Of a stretch of DNA of 22,253 nucleotides, positions 6,530 through 12,760 are shown piece after piece. Origin of the DNA: a virus. The DNA lies in the IMG/VR virus record IMGVR_UViG_3300045740_000181, positions 1 to 22,253 of that record; one strand, written 5' to 3'. A program made the translations under genes and the position numbers. Positions within the stretch are counted from its first letter, which is position 1. Each line of letters opens with the position of its first letter. The notes beneath the pieces were generated by a model. That model ran no database searches. It saw nothing but the letters and a program-made list of their open reading frames with translations, and was not told the DNA's origin.

Positions 6530-7132
6530 TCAGTGTCCATAGCCAAATGCGGTTTGATGTTTGGGCTTGCCATCCCACAAATGGGCATTGGCATAACTGG
6601 CTATCCTGACTCGTTCTCCGCTCTTGATCCGCTTCACCATGGTATGCCCCTTGCCCTTCAGGTCCTTGGGGTCTGGCGTCACGTTGTCACTGCCCGCTCC
6701 AGCAGAAACCACAGACTGCGCCATGGGGCGGATCAGGGCAGACTTGCCAGAGGGAGTCAGGCCCACCACTTCGTAGAAATCCACGTTGGTTTGGTCATAG
6801 CCCCAACTGGTGTAGAGGATGGCACCGGGTTCGATCTTGTCGCGGACTTTGTACCAAGACGTGTCTTGCTCGTTGCCCCCAGCCCTCTCAGCGATATTTG
6901 TTCTCCCAAGGGACCCAGCCGGATACACGATGTCTCTTTCCGATGGCTGCCTCGCGTTTGGCCAAGGCTTCGGACCTTTGTATTCCGTTGCTTTGTAGGG
7001 CTTGGGGGCAAACTCCCCGCCCTTGTCGGATCCGGCAGGGTGGCGCGGGTGCTGGGATTCATCCCATCCCTCGCGCAGTTGCCTGTAAGTCTTGTATCCC
7101 TTGATCAGCGCCCAGCGTTGAAAAAAGCTCAT
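6530..7132 (-). CDS. Tagged protein: MSFF start, HPR/GGEF motif, small conserved domain
   Basis: 200 residues. ATG 7132 is chosen because GCAGGAG lies upstream; a longer frame to 7150 adds six residues that would include the ribosome binding site. The N-terminus MSFFQRWALIKGYKTYRQLREG leads into WDESQHPRHPAGSD...KGGEFAPK (residues 23-44), almost identical to motifs 1 and 2 of the left-end protein. The central part has GAILYTSWGYDQTNVDFYEVV followed by GKSALIRPM, a small beta-rich domain I have seen in phage and plasmid hypothetical proteins. The C-terminus (VKRIKSGERVRIASYANAHLWDG) is basic. It is the first tagged gene in transcription order. Function unknown; grouping with the other tagged proteins is secure. 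Confidence 0.82.
   Translation of the reverse strand: MSFFQRWALIKGYKTYRQLREGWDESQHPRHPAGSDKGGEFAPKPYKATEYKGPKPWPNARQPSERDIVYPAGSLGRTNIAERAGGNEQDTSWYKVRDKIEPGAILYTSWGYDQTNVDFYEVVGLTPSGKSALIRPMAQSVVSAGAGSDNVTPDPKDLKGKGHTMVKRIKSGERVRIASYANAHLWDGKPKHQTAFGYGH
7001..7066 (-). repeat. Tag motif in the 200-residue protein
   Basis: Encodes 22 residues starting WDESQHPRHPAGSD and ending KGGEFAPK; one residue different from copy 1 of the left-end protein. Confidence 0.9.
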
Positions 7133-7162
7133 GAAAAGGGACTCCTGCAAGACATGCCATGC

Positions 7163-7178
7163 GCCTTCTAAAGAAGGC
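7163..7178. other. Short perfect inverted repeat between genes
   Basis: GCCTTCT and AGAAGGC are separated by two bases, within the 83-bp gap between the genes ending at 7216 and starting at 7132. There is no T run after it on the minus strand, so I do not call it a terminator. Confidence 0.3.
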
Positions 7179-7215
7179 TCATCGGAACAATGCTACGGGG
7201 TTCAAACTACGAACA

Positions 7216-7638
7216 TCACACTGGACGTTCTGGCAGTGAAACCTGCTCTGTTCCCCATGGCGGGCCACTGAAATAATGCTTACTGAATGCTGTCAGTAAG
7301 GTTTCCCAGTCGGAGCCGCCAATTTTTGCCAAAGCACGTAATTTATTGATGGCCCGCTCGCCCGCCAGCCACACTCCGTGGTCGTCACTCATGGCGTAAT
7401 ACCAATCATGTGCGTGCAGCTGATCCCAGTAATCGGCCAGCGTCATGGGACGCATAGCCTTGACCGCATAGGTGGCAGTCTTGCCATTCACCACGTAGGC
7501 TGGGGGGGCTGGGTAAGCAAAGGAAAACCAGTCCTTGAAAGCCGCGACGGCCCCCGCCTCATCCTCAGCCTGCACGGCGTGCCATGTCTGATACGTGCCG
7601 TAGTGATGGATCACGAATTCGATAACGAAATTCTTCAT
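7216..7638 (-). CDS. Conserved hypothetical protein of the accessory type
   Basis: 140 residues from ATG 7638, with AAGGAGGGC seven bases upstream and its own promoter (7667-7695). The N-terminal half (VIEFVIHHYGTYQTWHAVQAEDEAGAVAAFKDW) looks like a small alpha/beta domain. The second half, DWYYAMSDDHGVWLAGE and HYFSGPPWGTEQ, matches a pattern I recall from short phage and plasmid proteins with no assigned role. The promoter and leader are nearly the same as those of the genes at 9793-10701 and 11439-11654, so these genes probably share expression timing. No membrane or signal segment. Confidence 0.82.
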   Translation of the reverse strand: MKNFVIEFVIHHYGTYQTWHAVQAEDEAGAVAAFKDWFSFAYPAPPAYVVNGKTATYAVKAMRPMTLADYWDQLHAHDWYYAMSDDHGVWLAGERAINKLRALAKIGGSDWETLLTAFSKHYFSGPPWGTEQVSLPERPV

Positions 7639-7666
7639 CTGCTGCCCTCCTTGAAATCTCAGCTAC

Positions 7667-7695
7667 AGGATACCCCCTCCTGTGGTGTTTGGCAA
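7667..7695 (-). promoter_or_regulatory. Sigma70-like promoter for the 7216-7638 gene
   Basis: Minus strand TTGCCA (7695-7690), 17-nt spacer, TATCCT (7672-7667), then a TCAAGGAGGGC leader. Nearly identical in the spacer and leader to the promoters at 10731-10759 and 11683-11711. Confidence 0.7.
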
Positions 7696-7700
7696 ATCAT

Positions 7701-7713
7701 GTGCAATTGACTT
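7701..7713 (-). repeat. AATTGCAC motif, copy 3
   Basis: Minus strand AAGTCAATTGCAC, starting at the last base of the TGA stop. It shares the right arm with copies 1 and 2 but not the left arm. It also lies just upstream of the -35 box at 7690-7695. Confidence 0.45.
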
Positions 7714-7904
7714 CAGAACGAAGGTCCACCGGCATGCTGTAAATGCTGCCAATAGGTCTCCAATTCCGTTTTTGCTTTCTTAAAGCCGTGCTGCAAAAGT
7801 TTCTCGTAATCCGCATCGGAAAACTGATCCAGCACAAGCTGGCCACCTTCAGCGGCGTGACTTGCCACAAACGCTTTCAAATCAGCGATTTGGCTTTTCT
7901 TCAC
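7713..7904 (-). CDS. Small hypothetical protein
   Basis: 63 residues from GTG 7904, with AAGGAGG four bases upstream of the start. The sequence (MKKSQIADLKAFVASHAAEGG, then FSDADYEKLLQHGFKKAKTELE) is mostly helical and charged. No known family recognised. It follows the head morphogenesis gene, but a hairpin and a TTGACA promoter lie between the two, so it is probably expressed separately. The GTGCAATT motif (minus AATTGCAC) begins inside its stop region at 7701-7713. Confidence 0.7.
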   Translation of the reverse strand: MKKSQIADLKAFVASHAAEGGQLVLDQFSDADYEKLLQHGFKKAKTELETYWQHLQHAGGPSF

Positions 7905-7922
7905 ATTTCCTCCTTGCTATCT

Positions 7923-7951
7923 ACCTAATTGAATAGTAACACATTTGTCAA
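7923..7951 (-). promoter_or_regulatory. Possible sigma70-like promoter for the 63-residue gene
   Basis: Minus strand TTGACA (7951-7946) is a perfect -35 box. The -10 box is weak: TTAGGT at a 17-nt spacing. The position, directly before the AAGGAGG leader, matches the other promoters in this window. Confidence 0.5.
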
Positions 7952-7953
7952 AG

Positions 7954-7989
7954 AAAAAACATACTTTTTTCGCCGCCATGGTGGCGGCG
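7954..7989 (-). terminator. Possible terminator hairpin after the head morphogenesis gene
   Basis: A GC-rich perfect stem, CGCCGCCA/TGGCGGCG (7971-7978 and 7982-7989) with a three-base loop, lies 20 bases after the head gene stop. On the minus strand it is followed by six A, then GTATG, then six T (7959-7954). The T run is 11 bases from the stem, so this is not a standard intrinsic terminator, but its place between a stop codon and a promoter fits. Confidence 0.45.
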
Positions 7990-8009
7990 GGTGTCGCGGG
8001 TCTAACGAG

Positions 8010-9209
8010 TCACCCCTCGGGATCCTCGGTTTCTTCGTCTTCGTCCACCCCCTCCACGTCCGGAGTCACCCCCCTTGCCTGACTGGACAACAGACCCCCC
8101 AGACCCAGCCATGCCAGCAGAGACGCCCATACCCGCCGGGACGGGGCAGGCAAGGGCTGCCCTTCGGGTTCCACGACCGCACGAACCGCTTGGTCGATAG
8201 CCCCGCCCAGCTCAGTCGGTTCCGCCGGGGCGGGCTGTGCCAGCTCAGAAACAGCCGGGACAGTGGCCGGGGGCAAATCCGGCGTGATCCGGAATAACTC
8301 CTGTGTCATGAGCACCGGATCGTCATGACCAAATAAGGCCGCATGAGCCATGGCCACACGATCCGTCGCATCGGATGGATGAACCTGCGCCACTTCATCC
8401 GTCTTGGTCAGGATACAGCGGCATAAAAAATGAAATGGGGGCAGGAGCAATCCCTGCTCTATCAAGTCATCCGTGCTGTAGAGTTTCAGCTGCGCCACAC
8501 TAATTTTGTCTTGCGCGTAAAACGGCGCAATGGATTGCAATTCCGACGGATTCTGCACATCCAGAATCATGTTTGCATGAGCAAACCCAGCCTCCACCGG
8601 GAACACCTTGCCATCCAACTCTTTGCAGACCGGGCACGTCCTGTCGTCCAGCACCGCATCAATCCGGTAATGTTCCAGTCCACGTTCAACTGCCTTGGCC
8701 AGAAACCCAAAAGCTGACAGTCGCGACACCTGCAAACTGGCCGCCAAGGCAAAATAGGATTTGCCCTTATGGGTCAGCTTAACCCGCAGATAGCTACGAT
8801 CATCCTCCAGCTTTTGAACCTCTTCACCACGCTTCTGCAACAAGGCATGGCCAGCCTGTCGCAACGCATCCGTCGCATTCCCTCCTACCATGTACCCCAG
8901 TTGCTGCATGGACCTGTCAATCATCAACCAATCTGAATCACGCAAGCGCAACTTGCGAGTATTGGATAGGCGAGACTGTCCCAGAAAAAAGCTGGAAATT
9001 GACAGGGTTTCTAAGGCTTTTTTATTCTTCTCAATGACAGCAATCGTATCCAGCTGCTCGACCAGTCGATGTGCAGTCTCAAAATCATTACAGGCTACTG
9101 CATGATCTACCGCTTGCAGTAACGATGACGACTCCCGCGCCCATGTTCTATTGAGCATGTCAGACACCGCTTCTTCGAGGTCTAAAAAAGCCTCATGCCT
9201 GATACTCAT
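8010..9209 (-). CDS. Phage head morphogenesis protein (Mu gpF / SPP1 gp7-like)
   Basis: 399 residues from ATG 9209, with GGAG upstream. The diagnostic region is DAVLDDRTCPVCKELDGKVF (C192, C195) followed about 60 residues later by PPFHFLCRCIL (H260, C263, C265), the paired metal-binding-like motif of the minor head protein family (PF04233). These proteins sit at or near the portal in the prohead and are needed for head assembly. The first 180 residues are helical. The C-terminal third is proline- and alanine-rich, with a hydrophobic stretch (VWASLLAWLGLGGLLSS, about 359-375) and a very acidic end. That hydrophobic segment is unusual for the family. The gene lies 3.7 kb from the portal gene, its usual neighbour, because the accessory island sits between them. 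An intrinsic terminator lies directly upstream, so its promoter is unclear. Confidence 0.88.
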   Translation of the reverse strand: MSIRHEAFLDLEEAVSDMLNRTWARESSSLLQAVDHAVACNDFETAHRLVEQLDTIAVIEKNKKALETLSISSFFLGQSRLSNTRKLRLRDSDWLMIDRSMQQLGYMVGGNATDALRQAGHALLQKRGEEVQKLEDDRSYLRVKLTHKGKSYFALAASLQVSRLSAFGFLAKAVERGLEHYRIDAVLDDRTCPVCKELDGKVFPVEAGFAHANMILDVQNPSELQSIAPFYAQDKISVAQLKLYSTDDLIEQGLLLPPFHFLCRCILTKTDEVAQVHPSDATDRVAMAHAALFGHDDPVLMTQELFRITPDLPPATVPAVSELAQPAPAEPTELGGAIDQAVRAVVEPEGQPLPAPSRRVWASLLAWLGLGGLLSSQARGVTPDVEGVDEDEETEDPEG

Positions 9210-9218
9210 GTGGACTCC

Positions 9219-9248
9219 AAAAAAACAAAGCCCGTATAAGATACGGGC
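9219..9248 (-). terminator. Intrinsic terminator closing the accessory island
   Basis: Stem GCCCGTAT/ATACGGGC (9230-9237 and 9241-9248) with a three-base loop, followed on the minus strand by TTTGTTTTTTT (9229-9219). It lies after the DUF2958-like gene and only 10 bases before the head morphogenesis start. Confidence 0.88.
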
Positions 9249-9285
9249 AGCAAGATAAATGATCTAGGAACTTTTTACGCTTCTT

Positions 9286-9648
9286 TCACGCAGATTCCTT
9301 CTTCATGACATCAGCCAACGTGCCACTAAACCACTCGTCCCGCTCCAGCGGCAGACCGAAACGACCCTTGTAGGCCCGCATTTCATTCAAGTCCATGTAA
9401 CCCAGTTCGCCACCGTGGCCCAGATCGGCCCAGCCAAAGGCTTCGCCGGTTTCCAGATTGGCTTCGGTGATATACCAGCTACCCGCGCCCTGCGGATTGA
9501 ACAACTTAAAAGCAATTCTGACCTGCTCGGGTTTCAAGTGTTCCGTAGTGCCGATGCAGGGCAGCGCCGCTGCAATGGACTTGGTGATCCACTTGTGCTT
9601 GCCACCACGATTCCACTTCTCGTAAAACTGGACAGCGTGCTTGCTCAT
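9286..9648 (-). CDS. DUF2958-like protein
   Basis: 120 residues from ATG 9648, overlapping the stop of the small membrane protein as ATGA. The central block matches the DUF2958 pattern: VRIAFKLFNPQGAGSWYITE, GEAFGWADLG, GELGYMDLNEMR and GRFGLPLERDEWF. Members are common on plasmids, integrative elements and some phages of Proteobacteria, often within clusters of small accessory genes like this one, and have no established biochemical role. It is the last gene of the island and is followed by a strong terminator. It is soluble, with no cysteines apart from one near residue 31. Confidence 0.85.
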   Translation of the reverse strand: MSKHAVQFYEKWNRGGKHKWITKSIAAALPCIGTTEHLKPEQVRIAFKLFNPQGAGSWYITEANLETGEAFGWADLGHGGELGYMDLNEMRAYKGRFGLPLERDEWFSGTLADVMKKESA

Positions 9649-9758
9649 GTTCCCGCCTTGAACCGCAGGGGTTCAAACATCCCCAGAACCGCCAGCGCGG
9701 GAACCGTCGCCAGTACCGTTGCCAGCACCATCGCTAGAACCTGAAAGAAACCCAACAT
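9645..9758 (-). CDS. 37-residue predicted membrane protein
   Basis: Starts at ATG 9758 after TTGACTCAAGGAGGGC, a leader shared with the gene at 11116-11421, and ends in an ATGA overlap with the DUF2958-like gene. Residues 1-27 (MLGFFQVLAMVLATVLATVP and ALAVLGM) form one hydrophobic membrane-spanning helix, with a short basic tail (FEPLRFKAG). A longer frame upstream to 9860 exists but overlaps the DUF6011-like gene and lacks a ribosome binding site. The strong leader and coupling argue that it is translated. Small phage membrane proteins can be holin-like, exclusion or toxin peptides; nothing here picks one. Confidence 0.72.
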   Translation of the reverse strand: MLGFFQVLAMVLATVLATVPALAVLGMFEPLRFKAGT

Positions 9759-9792
9759 TTTTTGCCCTCCTTGAGTCAAGGACCAGTTGCCG

Positions 9793-10701
9793 TTACGCAA
9801 CCGAAGTTTCGATAACCTCGCCCCACGGCAGTGAGAAGTTATCCGCGCAAACAGGACCATACCCCACCTTCACGCTCCGGGGATCTGTCAGCTTGAGCCG
9901 ACAGAAGGCGCAATTTCCGGTTATGAAACCATGGTTCGCAGCAGCCGTGACAGGATCCTGCGAGAAACCGTTGATTGCCCGGACATCCCCCTCGGTCATG
10001 CTGCCAGACCGGGTTAGCTCGCCCGTGGGAGAAACCTTGCCGAGATACATCCCGTTCCGTTTCACGTACAGGAAGCCCGGATTCGCACTCTTTTCGCCTG
10101 CCAGCGAGAACGTGTAATTCTCACCGTTAGTCAGCAGCACCGTGATCTTGGGCCACTTGACCTTGACACTGGCCTTCTTGAACATGGCCGCCAGTGCCGA
10201 CAAGTCGCCTTCCAGCTTTTCTGGACCTTCTTCCAATTCCTTGATGATCCGCGCAGCCACTTCATACTGCCGATCAGTCAGGCCGCCCCACTGATCCACC
10301 GACTGGACCATGCTCGCCAAGAATTTGACTTTCTTGCCGTACTCAACCAGCTTGTCATACAGCCCGGGATGCGCGGCATCGAACGCTGCCCGCTTGGCTG
10401 CCCGCTGGGCTGCCCACTGGGCCTTTCGCGCCTCTTCCCGCGCCTTCCGCTTGGCCTCCCGCTGTTCCTTGAGGAACTCCGACCTGACGTGGTAGAAGCC
10501 GCTGATCAACTGGTGACCGCCGGTCTTCGCGACACAATCAGAACCGACGTAGAACGTCGATCCGTCGGCACCGGCAATGTAAAACCTGTAGCGGATCGGG
10601 GTGCCGCAAAACTGGCAAGCCGACCACGCATCCGTTACGCCAGTGCAGTGGAACGGGGCCTTGCCCAGTCCGGCTTTTTCAAACGGGTGGAGATTCGTCA
10701 T
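9793..10701 (-). CDS. Zinc-binding accessory protein with C-terminal DUF6011-like domain
   Basis: 302 residues from ATG 10701, with AAGGAGGGC upstream and its own promoter (10731-10759). The N-terminus has WSACQFCGTPIRYRF (C29, C32) and FYVGSDCVAKT (C56), a likely zinc site. Residues about 76-112 are an Arg/Lys/Ala/Glu-rich helix (EQREAKRKAREEARKAQWAA) that could form a coiled coil. The C-terminus, CAFCRLKLTDPRSVKVGYG then PVCADNF, fits the DUF6011 pattern, where cysteines likely bind zinc. Proteins of this build are found on plasmids and phages; their role is unknown, though nucleic-acid binding is a reasonable guess from the zinc sites and basic helix. Largest gene of the island. Confidence 0.85.
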   Translation of the reverse strand: MTNLHPFEKAGLGKAPFHCTGVTDAWSACQFCGTPIRYRFYIAGADGSTFYVGSDCVAKTGGHQLISGFYHVRSEFLKEQREAKRKAREEARKAQWAAQRAAKRAAFDAAHPGLYDKLVEYGKKVKFLASMVQSVDQWGGLTDRQYEVAARIIKELEEGPEKLEGDLSALAAMFKKASVKVKWPKITVLLTNGENYTFSLAGEKSANPGFLYVKRNGMYLGKVSPTGELTRSGSMTEGDVRAINGFSQDPVTAAANHGFITGNCAFCRLKLTDPRSVKVGYGPVCADNFSLPWGEVIETSVA

Positions 10702-10730
10702 CCTTTTGCCCTCCTTGAAACCTCAGCTAC

Positions 10731-10759
10731 AGGGTACTCCATTCTGTGGCGTTTGGCAA
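10731..10759 (-). promoter_or_regulatory. Sigma70-like promoter for the DUF6011-like gene
   Basis: Minus strand TTGCCA (10759-10754), 17-nt spacer, TACCCT (10736-10731). From the -35 to CTGAGG the sequence is nearly identical to the promoter at 11683-11711. Confidence 0.72.
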
Positions 10760-10760
10760 G

Positions 10761-11099
10761 TTACATTGAATGGTATCTCTCGGTCGCCGGATCGCAGCAG
10801 CCGCCCTTCTGGTCCCGACTGATCGGGAACTCCCCCGCTGCCGGGTTCAGGATATTGTGGGTCATGACCGGCTCTTTGCCCCAGACGTTGGCGACCCAGT
10901 TGACCGCATTGCCGAATCCGAGCTTCATCTGCTTGAACTCACCATTAACCGTGATCTGCCACCACTTGGTAGGCTTGATCCCCACAAACTCCCGCTTCAC
11001 GTCCACCACGTCCCCCCACCACTTCAACTGGTAGTGGCCAGCAGCAACCTTCTGGAAGTACCCCATCATCCCGTAGACGTTTTTACCGAACTTCGCCAT
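10761..11099 (-). CDS. Hypothetical accessory protein
   Basis: 112 residues from ATG 11099, preceded by GGGAGGGC. The open frame continues upstream to 11366 but that part overlaps the previous gene in another frame, so the longer version is rejected. Aromatic-rich N-terminal half (YGMMGYFQKVAAGHYQLKWW, GIKPTKWWQITVNGEFKQ), with a GFGNAVNWVANVWG segment in the middle; the C-terminus has GGCCDPATERYH. I do not recognise a family. Seventeen bases separate it from the upstream gene, and it is followed directly by the promoter at 10731-10759. Confidence 0.78.
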   Translation of the reverse strand: MAKFGKNVYGMMGYFQKVAAGHYQLKWWGDVVDVKREFVGIKPTKWWQITVNGEFKQMKLGFGNAVNWVANVWGKEPVMTHNILNPAAGEFPISRDQKGGCCDPATERYHSM

Positions 11100-11115
11100 C
11101 ACTTGCCCTCCCTGA

Positions 11116-11421
11116 TTACCAAACCGCTTCAAAGCCGCAGCTTTTGACCATGAACCCAACACCGTTGACTTCAAGAACATCGCCCACTGAAACGCTGTGC
11201 ATCCGCGCATACCGGGTGATTTTTTCTTCCGGACCGATGTTGCCGACCTCGAAAGCGTAGTCGAGGTCCGCTGTGTCGATGTCCGCCACATGCGAGTAAT
11301 ACTGCTTGCCGGGGAACTCGTTGCACATGGCACTGGAATAAGCGGCGTAAGCCGTGACCTTCTCATTCTTGTTGACAGCCGCCACGTCCGCGTCCGACAA
11401 CTGAATCTGGAACACCTTCAT
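11116..11421 (-). CDS. Accessory protein of a plasmid/phage-type family (MHSVSVGDVL motif)
   Basis: 101 residues from ATG 11421 after TTGACTCAAGGAGGGC; a longer frame to 11526 overlaps the previous gene and is rejected. The sequence MKVFQIQLSDADVAAVN, then YYSHVADIDTADLDYAFEVG, then ITRYARMHSVSVGDVLEV and FMVKSCGFEAV matches a family I recall from proteobacterial plasmids and integrative elements, where the HSxSVGD...SCGFE segment is the most constant part. No function is known. Located in the middle of the island between two unrelated small genes. Confidence 0.8.
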   Translation of the reverse strand: MKVFQIQLSDADVAAVNKNEKVTAYAAYSSAMCNEFPGKQYYSHVADIDTADLDYAFEVGNIGPEEKITRYARMHSVSVGDVLEVNGVGFMVKSCGFEAVW

Positions 11422-11438
11422 CACATGCCCTCCTTGAG

Positions 11439-11654
11439 TCAAAGACCCGCCGCCCGCCGCTCTTGGTTTACCTCGTTCATCAGTTTCTTGACCATGGCTT
11501 TCGCCTGACTGGACATCGGCCACCACTCACCGGCAACAGCCGTCTTGTCCGTGAACATCCAAACGCACTTCCACCGAACGTATCCACCGTTTGGGCCGTC
11601 TTTGAAGGACAACACCGCGTCGTTGACTTTGGGGGACAACCACAACTTCTTCAC
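11439..11654 (-). CDS. Small hypothetical accessory protein
   Basis: 71 residues from GTG 11654, with AAGGAGGGC upstream and a clear promoter at 11683-11711. It begins MKKLWLSPKVNDAVLSF and contains GGYVRWKCVWMFTDKTAV and EWWPMSSQAKAMVKKLM, with a basic C-terminus (NQERRAAG). Tryptophan-rich (W5, W28, W32, W44, W45 approximately). No family recognised. The TGA stop runs straight into the TCAAGGAGGGC leader of the following gene, so the two are co-transcribed. Confidence 0.76.
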   Translation of the reverse strand: MKKLWLSPKVNDAVLSFKDGPNGGYVRWKCVWMFTDKTAVAGEWWPMSSQAKAMVKKLMNEVNQERRAAGL

Positions 11655-11682
11655 CTTTCGCCCTCCTTGATTCCTCAGCTAC

Positions 11683-11711
11683 AGGGTACTCCATTCTGTG
11701 GCGTTTGGCAA
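11683..11711 (-). promoter_or_regulatory. Sigma70-like promoter inside the island
   Basis: Minus strand TTGCCA (11711-11706), 17-nt spacer, TACCCT (11688-11683). It lies immediately at the end of the zinc-ribbon gene (stop at 11713). Confidence 0.72.
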
Positions 11712-11712
11712 A

Positions 11713-11946
11713 TTACACGATCTTGACAATATCCCCCAGCCGGACCACCTTCCATTCCTCGGGGATCCCGACCCCTTCGGGCGGGGCCTCTAGGCAGTCA
11801 TGGCAGTTGGCGTCCATGGGGCGTTTCCATGAGCACCCCGCGCACCGGCTGTAGACCGCACCCCAGTGATTGGTCCCGATCAGGGACTCATGCCCGCAGT
11901 GACGGCACTTGTAACGCTTGACCGAATACCTGCCTGTGGTCTTCAT
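11713..11946 (-). CDS. Small triple-CxxC zinc-finger protein
   Basis: 77 residues from ATG 11946, overlapping the upstream stop as ATGA. Three CxxC pairs, C14/C17, C35/C38 and C48/C51, in the contexts YKCRHCGHE, SRCAGCSWK and NCHDCLE, imply a zinc-ribbon fold. The first six residues, MKTTGR, and 20 bp of DNA around the start are identical to those of the gene immediately upstream, although the rest of the two proteins is unrelated. Likely nucleic-acid or protein binding, by analogy with other ribbons; function unknown. Confidence 0.8.
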   Translation of the reverse strand: MKTTGRYSVKRYKCRHCGHESLIGTNHWGAVYSRCAGCSWKRPMDANCHDCLEAPPEGVGIPEEWKVVRLGDIVKIV

Positions 11947-11947
11947 A
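11928..11947 (-). repeat. 20-bp direct repeat at a gene start, copy 1
   Basis: Identical to 12203-12222. It covers the ATG and first six codons (MKTTGR) of the zinc-finger gene and the overlapping stop of the gene before it. Confidence 0.85.
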
Positions 11948-12221
11948 GAACTTTGATTTTGTTGATGCTGAAGATGACGTCCACATCCTCGTCATTCAAT
12001 TCCCAAATCGTATTACTGAGCCGGGACCAAGTGCAATTGCTCACGGCGACATCGTTATCCAGCATTGCATTATAGAATGCCAAAGAACCAGCAGCCTTAG
12101 CATCCTTCAATGTCTTGAACAATTCACCGGCACGCAGCGCAACACCTGCCGGGAAATCACTTTCAGTCTTCCGCAGATAACTGCGGAGTTGGTAAATGTA
12201 AGACCTGCCTGTGGTCTTCAT
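11943..12221 (-). CDS. Small hypothetical accessory protein
   Basis: 92 residues from ATG 12221, with GGGGAGG upstream and an ATGA overlap with the preceding gene. It starts MKTTGRSYIYQLRSYLRKTE and goes on through ALRAGELFKTLKDAKAAGSL, NAMLDNDVAVSNCTWSRLSN and ELNDEDVDVIFSINKIKV. The layout is a helical first part and a beta-like second part. No family recognised. Its ATG region is duplicated at the next gene. Confidence 0.77.
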   Translation of the reverse strand: MKTTGRSYIYQLRSYLRKTESDFPAGVALRAGELFKTLKDAKAAGSLAFYNAMLDNDVAVSNCTWSRLSNTIWELNDEDVDVIFSINKIKVL

Positions 12222-12222
12222 A
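12203..12222 (-). repeat. 20-bp direct repeat at a gene start, copy 2
   Basis: Identical to 11928-11947, exactly 275 bp apart, spanning the ATG of the 92-residue gene. Confidence 0.85.
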
Positions 12223-12721
12223 AAACCTCCCCAAGGTGCCTACGCGAAAGTCGGTAAATCATGCCCGGATACCCCGTATCCCGACCCCGCAGAGGCTTGA
12301 GACAAGTCAGCTGGACCGCTTGTGGGTAGCGCACCCCCTTCAAAGCCCACACCTGACCCACTGCCAGCTTCTGGGCAGGCTTTTTCTTGGCATGGTGCTC
12401 ACGCACTGCCGCGCGCCATGAGGTCGCGAACTCATTGCGGGACTTTCCATTGTTTTCGCTTTTGTCGAGGTAACTGAGTGGGCAACTGTAGTAATTCGGC
12501 CCCATGGACTCGTCCATGTCCTTATAGCCCCATTCACCGTCGTAGGCCCCTAGCAGGTCCAGTCCGATCCAGCGCGTACCATCCTCAGACTCAATCAGCT
12601 GCCACAGGCAGTTACCACGGAGACAGCTGGACAGCAGCTTGTGATGCTGGCCAAGCCTCTCCGAACTCTGGAGATAGCGGACCAGATTCTTCTTGCTTGA
12701 CCATCCGTATGACCAACCCAT
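12218..12721 (-). CDS. Accessory protein of the 'MGW...YKDMDESMG' family
   Basis: 167 residues from ATG 12721, with AAGGAGG upstream. The open frame reaches GTG 12760, but that codon lies next to the -10 box, so the shorter start is correct. The order MGWSYGWSSKKNLVRYLQSS, LRGNCLWQLIE, IGLDLLGAYDGEWGYKDMDE and SMGPNYYSCPLSYLD matches a family I recall from plasmids and phages (possibly the one listed as DUF6927; name uncertain). A lysine-rich linker (HHAKKKPAQK) leads to a small C-terminal domain (LAVGQVWALKGVRYPQAVQL). No biochemical role known. First gene of the island and headed by its own TTGACA promoter. Confidence 0.8.
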   Translation of the reverse strand: MGWSYGWSSKKNLVRYLQSSERLGQHHKLLSSCLRGNCLWQLIESEDGTRWIGLDLLGAYDGEWGYKDMDESMGPNYYSCPLSYLDKSENNGKSRNEFATSWRAAVREHHAKKKPAQKLAVGQVWALKGVRYPQAVQLTCLKPLRGRDTGYPGMIYRLSRRHLGEVL

Positions 12722-12760
12722 GATTCCCTCCTTGTTCGCCCTGTCTAAACCTTCAGCCAC

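Noticed and set aside
7163-7178. Inverted repeat as a terminator
   Set aside because: There is no T run after the stem on the transcribed strand, and the genes on both sides could be co-transcribed.
10369-11034. Plus-strand frame of 221 codons, and others such as 6533-7171 and 13681-14262
   Set aside because: All lie opposite well-supported minus-strand genes, have no ribosome binding site that I can see and give low-complexity or unlikely proteins.
10761-11366. 201-codon version of the 112-residue gene
   Set aside because: The first 89 codons overlap the preceding gene in a different frame and lack a ribosome binding site; ATG 11099 has GGGAGGGC.
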